NCBI GenBank assembly: GCA_021825035.1
Contig: JAKAIQ010000098.1
Location: 1-7,807, forward strand
Reading direction: 5' to 3'
DNA length: 7,807 nt
Source: Deltaproteobacteria bacterium
GTDB taxonomy: Bacteria > Desulfobacterota > GWC2-55-46
Positions 1 through 4,090 of this stretch are shown piece by piece (within the stretch, counting starts at the first letter, position 1; the number at the start of each line of letters is the position of its first letter). Under the pieces are notes generated by a model. That model did no database searches. It had not been told where the DNA came from and worked only from the letters and a program-made list of their open reading frames with translations. Both the position numbers and the translations under genes were made by a program.

Positions 1-678
1 AACGACAAGGCCGGAAGGTTCGAGATGGCCAACGGCGGCACGATATTCCTCGACGAGATAGGCGACATAACCCCTCAAACACAGGTAAAACTTCTAAGGG
101 TGCTACAGGAGGGCGAGTTCGAGCGGGTCGGGGACTCCAGGACGATAAAGGTCAACGTGAGGGTGATAACCGCCACCAACAAGGACCTGAGGGCGATGGT
201 CGAGAGGGACGAGTTCAGGGAGGACCTGTACTACAGACTCAAGGTCGTGCCCGTCCGCCTGCCGCCGCTTCGCGAACGGAAGGACGACATCCCGCTCCTC
301 GTCAGGCACTTCATCGAGAAGTTCAACAGGGAGATGAATACCGAGATCACGCACGTATCCCCGGCGGCGATGGAGCTTCTCATGGAATATAACTACCCGG
401 GCAACATCCGGGAACTCGAGCACATAATCGAGCATGCCTTCGTGAGGTGCCAGGGCAAGACCATAAGCCCGGAGAACCTGCCGAAAGACCTTCAGAATAA
501 CGACATAGTAAGCAAGGTCATGAGCCGTTCCGACCCGATGAGGTCGCTCGAAAAGGAGATGATCGTCCAGGCCTTGAAGGAGACGGGCTGGAGGTACAGC
601 GAATGCGCAAGGAAGCTCAATATGAGCCGCACGACCCTCTGGAGAAGGATGAAGGAATTCAATATCGAAAAAAAATAA
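1..678 (+). CDS. Sigma-54-dependent transcriptional activator (NtrC family), 5' end outside window
   Basis: This is the C-terminal 225 residues of a bacterial enhancer-binding protein, which hydrolyses ATP to open promoters held by sigma-54 RNA polymerase. The frame is open from base 1, so the sensory domain, Walker A and GAFTGA loop lie outside the window. Visible AAA+ parts, numbered from the first codon here: Walker B GGTIFLDEIGD at 12-22, sensor I VRVITATNKD at about 54-63, the arginine-finger region FREDLYYRL near 72-80 with PPLRER after it, and sensor II YPGNIRELEH at about 132-141. The last 45 residues form a Fis-type HTH (ALKETGWRYSECARKLNMSR), with TTLWRRM in the recognition helix. 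No residue expected in this part is missing. The signal it senses and its target genes cannot be told because the N-terminus is absent. It ends just before a strong terminator and is probably native chromosome. Confidence 0.95.
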   Translation, partial: NDKAGRFEMANGGTIFLDEIGDITPQTQVKLLRVLQEGEFERVGDSRTIKVNVRVITATNKDLRAMVERDEFREDLYYRLKVVPVRLPPLRERKDDIPLLVRHFIEKFNREMNTEITHVSPAAMELLMEYNYPGNIRELEHIIEHAFVRCQGKTISPENLPKDLQNNDIVSKVMSRSDPMRSLEKEMIVQALKETGWRYSECARKLNMSRTTLWRRMKEFNIEKK

Positions 679-705
679 CGCAGACGCGATGAACCGGTTT
701 GACGT

Positions 706-738
706 GAAGGGCGGCTACCTGAGCCGCCCTTCTTTTTT
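706..738 (+). terminator. Rho-independent terminator of the sigma-54 regulator gene
   Basis: A perfect 11-bp stem pairs GAAGGGCGGCT (706-716) with AGCCGCCCTTC (722-732). The loop is five bases (ACCTG), and six T residues (733-738) follow at once. It lies 28 bases after the stop codon of the sigma-54 activator and separates that gene from the downstream TPR gene, so the two are probably not co-transcribed. Confidence 0.9.
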
Positions 739-790
739 GCCCGGAGCGCGCGGCATGGCAGCGTTCCGGACGAAATGCCATTTCGGCTGA

Positions 791-806
791 CGGGCGCGCG
801 GTTGCG
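791..806 (+). promoter_or_regulatory. Weak candidate sigma-54 (-24/-12) promoter
   Basis: Bases 791-806 carry GG at 792-793 and GC at 804-805, the ten-base separation required for sigma-54 promoters, with TTGC at 802-805 matching the -12 element. The -24 element is otherwise poor (CGGGCGC against the usual TGGCACG), and GG-N10-GC arises often by chance in G+C-rich DNA. It is mentioned because a sigma-54 activator lies directly upstream and no convincing sigma-70 promoter was found before the TPR gene. If real, transcription would start near 817, about 54 bases before the ATG at 871. Confidence 0.2.
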
Positions 807-811
807 CAACC
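800..811. repeat. Perfect 12-bp palindrome GGTTGCGCAACC
   Basis: GGTTGC followed directly by GCAACC forms a perfect dyad 60 bases before the TPR start codon. It could be an operator for a dimeric regulator. It overlaps the possible -12 element at 802-805, so binding there would interfere with that promoter. No regulator is recognised from the sequence alone. Confidence 0.4.
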
Positions 812-870
812 CCGATAGCCTGATAGACTTTATAGTCAGCCGTCTCGCTGCGCGTAAACGATGGTGAAGC

Positions 871-3264
871 ATGACAACAGGCAGGCCCTATAGCCGGATA
901 TTCCTGGCATTCGGTTTTTTTATCCGCATGGCAGCCGCTTCCGCGGCTCACGCGGAGACCTCCGTAAGCGGCAAGATAGGCATGGAACGAACGGCCCCGG
1001 CCCCGCGCGGAGTGGCCATGTCCGGCGGCGGGGCAACGAGCGGCATTTCCATAAAAACGACCGGTGAGCTGTTGAGGACAGTCAACGCGAACCGGGCCAC
1101 CGTCGAAAGGTTGATTGAAGACCTCGACAGGGAAGGCCTGGATATAACCATGAGGGATGCCGAGGTCAGGCATTGGATACGGCGATACCGCGAGCTGAAA
1201 GACGCGCTTGAGGCAGGCTCCGCCGGGAACGTCCTCCTGATAGAGGCGCTCGAAAGGATGGAGGCCGGAGATCTCGGCGGAGCCGGTAAGAGGCTTAGAG
1301 GCGGCCTCGAGACGGACCTGAGGGCAGGGGACGTAAAGAGGGCGGCCAATGACGCGTTCCGGGCCGGGAGGATAATGGAACTCCTGTTCGACTTCGGCAA
1401 GGCAAAGGACCTCTATGGGCAGGCCGCCGCGCTGGACCCCCAAAACGGCGATTATGCCTACAACCTCGGCCTCATCTGGAGCAGGCTCGGGGACCAGAAA
1501 AAAGCGATCGATTATTACGGCGGCGCCCTGCGGCTTTATGCGTCTCAAAACATGGAGGAGCGTCCGGAGACGGCGAAAGTGTACGCCGGGCTCGGCTCTT
1601 CCTGGATGGAGCTTCACGACCCGGCCGCCGCCGCCTCTTGCTTTAAAAATGCCCTTGCCGTGGAATCGAGGGTCAATGGAGCCGAAAGCCCCGGCGTGGC
1701 CGCCTTATACGCAGGCCTCGGGAGGGCGTATGGCGAGCAGGGGAATTTGCGAATGGCGATCGCATACTATGGGAAAGCGCTCGACGCAAGCCTTGCGGCA
1801 TATGGCGAGATGGATGCGGCGGTCGCGTCTCTTTATGAAGTCATGGCCGAAGACCTCTCCGCCCTCGGCGATTCAAGACAAGCCATGGCCTATTACGAAA
1901 AGGCTATTGGCATCGAGGAGGAGGAATACGGCAGGAGGCATCCGCTTGTGGCCCTCACGTACAATAACCTCGGCCTCGCGTTCTATAACGCTGGAGCCCC
2001 GCAGAGGGCGCTTGAGTATTACAGGAGGGCCCTTGCCATAGACGAGGGGGCGTACGGACGAAAGAATCCGGACGTGGCGCGCATGTATAGCAATATCGGG
2101 CTCGCCCTTAACGCCCTCGGCGACCCGCGCAAGGCCATCGGATACTTCCAGAAGGGCCTTGACATAGACGTTGCAGTCTTCGGGGAGAGCAGCCCCGACG
2201 TGGCGAACAAGTATAACAATCTCGGCGGCGCATGGAGCAGCCTCGGCGACCAGACAAAAGCGGTCTATTATTACGGCAAGGCCCTGAAGATAGACCTCAG
2301 GATATACGGAGACAGGCATCCGATGGTGGCAACCATCTACAATAACCTCGCCGCCGCCTGGGACGGCCTCGCGGATTCGAGGAAGGCGATCGAGTATTAC
2401 GGCAAGGCCGTCGCGATAGACCGCGCCGCCTACGGCGAAGATCACCCCCATATCGCCGGTCTGTACAACAACATCGGCTCCTCGTGGAGCGCGCTTGGAG
2501 ACCACGCAAAGGCGCTCGGCTACTATAAAAAGGCGCTCAGGATATACGCGAGGCTCTACGGCGAGAGGTCTGCGGCAGCGGCGGTGGTCTATGACAACAT
2601 CGGCCAGTCCTACGGCGCGCTTGGAGACCAGAAAAAAGCGCTCGGCTTCTACGGGAAGGCGCTCGACGCCGGCGTCGCGGTTTACGGCAGCAGCCATCCT
2701 TTCATCGCCGTCGTGTATGACAACATCGGCAAGGCGTGGACCGGCCTCGGAGACCCTCAAAAGGCGATAGATTATTACCACAGGGCCATCGAGATAGACT
2801 TGCCCGCCTACGGGAGCAAGAGCCAGGCCGTCGCGAACATCTATAACGACCTCGGGGTCGCGCTCACTACTCGCGGGGACGCAAGGGAGGCGCTCGGTTA
2901 TTACGATAAGGCCCTGGATATCTACTCCGGCCTGTTCGACGCGAAGCACACGCTGATCGCAGCCGTTTATAACAACATCGGCGGGGCGTGGGAAAAGCTC
3001 GGAGACTCGAAGAAGGCCGTAAGCTACTACGAAAAGGCCCTTGACATCGACCTGGCGTTGTACGGCGGGGAGCATCCGTCCGTGGCCAACATATACTACA
3101 ATATCGGATACTCCTACGACTCGCTCAAGGACAGGGCGCAAGCGATAGATTATTACAGGAAGGCGTACGGGGTCTACAGAAAGGTGAACGGGGACGATAA
3201 TCCGGCTACGCTCAGGGTAAAGTCGAGCCTTGACAGGGCGTTGAATGGGACGACGGGCAAATAG
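871..3264 (+). CDS. Large tetratricopeptide-repeat protein, probably exported (14 tandem 42-residue TPR units)
   Basis: This 797-residue protein is mostly TPR solenoid, a scaffold for protein-protein contacts. Residues 195-782 divide without gaps into fourteen 42-residue units (126 bases each, 1453-3216), of the long kinesin-light-chain/TPR_12 type. The typical form is YNNIGxAWxxLGDxxKAIxYYxKALxID followed by YGxxHPxVA. A shorter TPR-like unit (about 160-194) and a charged, possibly coiled helical stretch (about 62-100) come first. Residues 1-28 resemble a signal peptide: Arg5 and Arg9, a hydrophobic stretch from Ile10, and an AHA-Glu cleavage site after Ala28. However, Arg19 interrupts the hydrophobic core. 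The ATG at 871 has no good Shine-Dalgarno sequence; it was chosen because it includes the signal-like segment, and an in-frame ATG at 928 would remove most of it. No enzymatic domain is visible and the partner is unknown. Its stop codon lies three bases from a tRNA fragment on the other strand. Confidence 0.88.
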   Translation: MTTGRPYSRIFLAFGFFIRMAAASAAHAETSVSGKIGMERTAPAPRGVAMSGGGATSGISIKTTGELLRTVNANRATVERLIEDLDREGLDITMRDAEVRHWIRRYRELKDALEAGSAGNVLLIEALERMEAGDLGGAGKRLRGGLETDLRAGDVKRAANDAFRAGRIMELLFDFGKAKDLYGQAAALDPQNGDYAYNLGLIWSRLGDQKKAIDYYGGALRLYASQNMEERPETAKVYAGLGSSWMELHDPAAAASCFKNALAVESRVNGAESPGVAALYAGLGRAYGEQGNLRMAIAYYGKALDASLAAYGEMDAAVASLYEVMAEDLSALGDSRQAMAYYEKAIGIEEEEYGRRHPLVALTYNNLGLAFYNAGAPQRALEYYRRALAIDEGAYGRKNPDVARMYSNIGLALNALGDPRKAIGYFQKGLDIDVAVFGESSPDVANKYNNLGGAWSSLGDQTKAVYYYGKALKIDLRIYGDRHPMVATIYNNLAAAWDGLADSRKAIEYYGKAVAIDRAAYGEDHPHIAGLYNNIGSSWSALGDHAKALGYYKKALRIYARLYGERSAAAAVVYDNIGQSYGALGDQKKALGFYGKALDAGVAVYGSSHPFIAVVYDNIGKAWTGLGDPQKAIDYYHRAIEIDLPAYGSKSQAVANIYNDLGVALTTRGDAREALGYYDKALDIYSGLFDAKHTLIAAVYNNIGGAWEKLGDSKKAVSYYEKALDIDLALYGGEHPSVANIYYNIGYSYDSLKDRAQAIDYYRKAYGVYRKVNGDDNPATLRVKSSLDRALNGTTGK
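1453..3216 (+). repeat. Fourteen in-frame 126-bp coding repeats (TPR array)
   Basis: Each unit encodes 42 residues, and all fourteen keep exactly this length. Some neighbours are still alike at DNA level: GCGCTTGGAGACCA occurs at 2491-2504 and again at 2617-2630, exactly 126 bases apart. The first four units are the most divergent in protein sequence (units 1 to 3 lack the HP turn), while units 5 to 14 are closer to one another. This pattern suggests growth by unequal crossing over within the array. Confidence 0.9.
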
Positions 3265-3267
3265 CAT

Positions 3268-3312
3268 TGGTGGCGGTGGGTGGAATCGAACCACCGACGC
3301 GGGGCTTATGAG
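3268..3312 (-). tRNA. 3' fragment of a tRNA with CAT anticodon (Met or Ile2), a probable att site
   Basis: Read on the minus strand, the sequence holds the anticodon loop CTCATAA (3312-3306, anticodon CAT at 3310-3308), the 3' anticodon strand GCCCC, a five-base variable region, and a T-arm with a perfect 5-bp stem (GGTGG/CCACC) and loop TTCGATT. The 3' acceptor strand CACCGCC, discriminator A and encoded CCA (3270-3268) follow. The base-pairing partner of the anticodon stem (GGGGC) should come before 3312, but the sequence there is unrelated, and no D-arm or 5' acceptor strand is present. It is therefore not a functional tRNA. A cut exactly at the edge of the anticodon loop, keeping the 3' end, is the known pattern for tyrosine-recombinase elements that use tRNA genes. 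The element lies to the right (from 3313) and the chromosome to the left. Confidence 0.88.
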
Positions 3313-3333
3313 TGCAATAGGATGAAAAAATCT

Positions 3334-3385
3334 AACTCCTTGATTTAGGTTCGGTTTCCCGTTTGCCTTTTAAATCTGCGGAGTT
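3334..3385. repeat. Imperfect inverted repeat inside the attachment region
   Basis: AACTCC-TT-GATTTA (3334-3347) is answered by TAAATC-TGC-GGAGTT (3371-3385), two perfect 6-bp blocks per arm with a 2/3-base internal mismatch and a 23-base loop. It lies 20 bases inside the tRNA fragment in AT-rich DNA with no believable gene. It may be a recombinase-binding site or an RNA hairpin. The function is inferred from position only. Confidence 0.45.
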
Positions 3386-3442
3386 ACGGCGTTACGATGC
3401 TCTTGCCGGTTTCTAAATTTTTTGTCCGTTTTGGAGTTTTTT

Positions 3443-3460
3443 AGCACAAAAAAAGCACAA
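3443..3460. repeat. Direct repeat AGCACAA, possible integrase arm-type sites
   Basis: AGCACAA occurs at 3443-3449 and 3454-3460, eleven bases apart (about one helical turn), in an A-rich tract about 130 bases from the tRNA crossover point. Short direct repeats at this distance from a tRNA core are typical of tyrosine-recombinase arm sites. No integrase gene is in the window, so the reading rests on context. The region 3313-3477 otherwise contains no gene that I can support. Confidence 0.35.
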
Positions 3461-3477
3461 TTTCTTGGGGTGAACCC

Positions 3478-3548
3478 CTAAGGTGAGACACGGATTCTTG
3501 CGGAGACTTCGAGGAATTATCGAGATAGACCTTATAGTCCTGGGGCAT
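3478..3548 (-). pseudogene. Truncated, frameshifted start of a HEPN/DUF86 (HepT-like) toxin gene
   Basis: The ATG at 3548 starts inside the end of the nucleotidyltransferase gene, overlapping its last 17 bases, which is the usual arrangement of MNT-HEPN pairs. It encodes MPQDYKVYLD, a close match to the usual start of DUF86 HEPN proteins (R-D-Y/W-x-x-Y-L-D-D-I-L-E-A-I). After the Asp codon at 3521-3519 the likeness moves to another frame, FLEVSARIRVSP (3516-3481), which then stops at TAG 3480-3478. One base lost between about 3519 and 3514 explains the shift. Downstream there is no likeness to the rest of a HEPN domain, in particular no R-x4-6-H RNase motif, so the toxin is gone. Family assignment rests on about 22 residues plus the gene order. 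Confidence 0.6.
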
Positions 3549-3825
3549 GGACTACCTCTTTCATGATTGCGGAGCGGAGCCGTGGCTTCAGGGTATCCTC
3601 GAGCACAAGGTCCACCTTGCATCCAAAGAGCCCTTCGAGGAACACCTTGAGCCCCATGTAAGCGTCAAAGGTCTTTTCCTCAAGCTCCACAAGGAAATAG
3701 AGGTCGCTCGTCTCCCCTTCCTCCCCCATGGCGCAGGAACCGAAAAGGCCGATGCTCTTTACGCCGAAGCGCTTTATCGCCTCCCGGTTTTCCTCAATGG
3801 TTTTTATGACATCGTCTCGTCTCAT
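3532..3825 (-). CDS. Minimal nucleotidyltransferase (MNT antitoxin-like) with altered active site
   Basis: This 97-residue protein has the polymerase-beta nucleotidyltransferase fold of MntA-type antitoxins, which in active pairs add AMP to a HEPN RNase toxin and so silence it. It shows the usual lead-in RFGVKSIGLFGS, then GS-x10-D at about 30-42, and the later strand KVDLVLED with the third acidic residue. Length is normal for the family. The active site is altered: the GS-x10-D-x-D motif reads SDLYFLVEL, with Tyr in place of the second metal-binding Asp, and the usual ARGE reads AMGE. Catalysis is therefore doubtful. I chose the ATG at 3825 because AGGAAG lies six bases before it and residue 1 then matches family starts (MRRDDVIKTI). 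The frame is open further upstream to 3900 and beyond, but without a well-spaced ribosome site. The partner toxin gene overlaps the 3' end but is broken. Confidence 0.85.
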   Translation of the reverse strand: MRRDDVIKTIEENREAIKRFGVKSIGLFGSCAMGEEGETSDLYFLVELEEKTFDAYMGLKVFLEGLFGCKVDLVLEDTLKPRLRSAIMKEVVHAPGL

Positions 3826-3864
3826 TAGGTGCTTCCTTTGTAAAATCGTGGCATTATCAATACC

Positions 3865-3893
3865 TTTATATCTTAATCCAGCACCGGTTGCAA
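3865..3893 (-). promoter_or_regulatory. Candidate sigma-70 promoter for the MNT gene
   Basis: On the minus strand TTGCAA (3893-3888) and TATAAA (3870-3865) are separated by exactly 17 bases. This gives four of six matches at -35 and five of six at -10. Transcription would begin near 3858, about 33 bases before the ATG at 3825, which leaves room for the AGGAAG ribosome site. It suggests that the nucleotidyltransferase gene is transcribed on its own rather than from the DUF499 operon. Confidence 0.4.
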
Positions 3894-3935
3894 GCAGCAC
3901 CAGCTCCTTGAACCTTCGGACTCCTGAGCCTGTTT

Positions 3936-4031
3936 TTACTGTCTCAGTCGTTTAAGTACCTTGTTGTACTTCAGGTTAGTCTTTTCGAGGGGCACTTCGA
4001 ACTGGTTCCGATGCTTATCATCCCTTTTCAT
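3936..4031 (-). CDS. Possible 31-residue small ORF, not recognised
   Basis: An ATG at 4031 opens a 31-codon frame ending in TAA at 3938-3936. The product is strongly basic and hydrophilic, starting MKRDDKHRNQ and ending YNKVLKRLRQ. The frame is also open upstream to 4100, where two Cys residues occur (QKCFSGLKC), so it may be the tail of a decayed gene rather than a real small protein. No Shine-Dalgarno sequence precedes the ATG and I know no family for it. It fills most of the 265-base gap between the nucleotidyltransferase and the ATPase gene. Apart from the promoter candidate above and two weak hairpins (4052-4071 and 4080-4092, neither followed by a clean T-run in the ATPase direction), I see nothing else there. 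Confidence 0.15.
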   Translation of the reverse strand: MKRDDKHRNQFEVPLEKTNLKYNKVLKRLRQ

Positions 4032-4090
4032 AGCCGTCTTGACACATTTCAACCCAGAAAAACATTTTTGTGGCGGAGTAGTTTCACAAA

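Noticed and set aside
771..785. Small hairpin CGAAAT-GCC-ATTTCG as a second terminator or riboswitch
   Set aside because: The stem is only six bases with a three-base loop and no T-run. The strong terminator at 706-738 already ends the upstream gene, and no riboswitch class is recognised.
715..1617. Minus-strand open frame of 300 codons over the start of the TPR gene
   Set aside because: Its product is rich in Pro, Arg and Gly without domains. It overlaps the regulator's terminator and is antisense to the real gene.
1453..3216. CRISPR-like or minisatellite array
   Set aside because: The 126-base period is a coding TPR repeat with no conserved repeat/unique spacer alternation.
1873..3294. 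Long (473-codon) open frame on the minus strand across the TPR gene
   Set aside because: It runs antisense to an unmistakable TPR array. Its openness is caused by the repeated codon pattern, it has its own apparent repeats mirroring the TPR period, and no known domain is seen.
3268..3312. A functional tRNA or a split-tRNA half gene
   Set aside because: No D-arm, 5' acceptor strand or anticodon-stem partner is present. Split tRNA genes are an archaeal feature, and the neighbours here are bacterial. An integration scar explains it better.
3826..3900. Longer nucleotidyltransferase starting at GTG 3900
   Set aside because: The extra 25 residues are not typical of the family, the good ribosome site AGGAAG belongs to the ATG at 3825, and the candidate promoter lies inside this extension.
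4039..4067. TTGACA at 4039-4044 as a plus-strand promoter
   Set aside because: No acceptable -10 lies 16-18 bases downstream, and no plus-strand gene follows.
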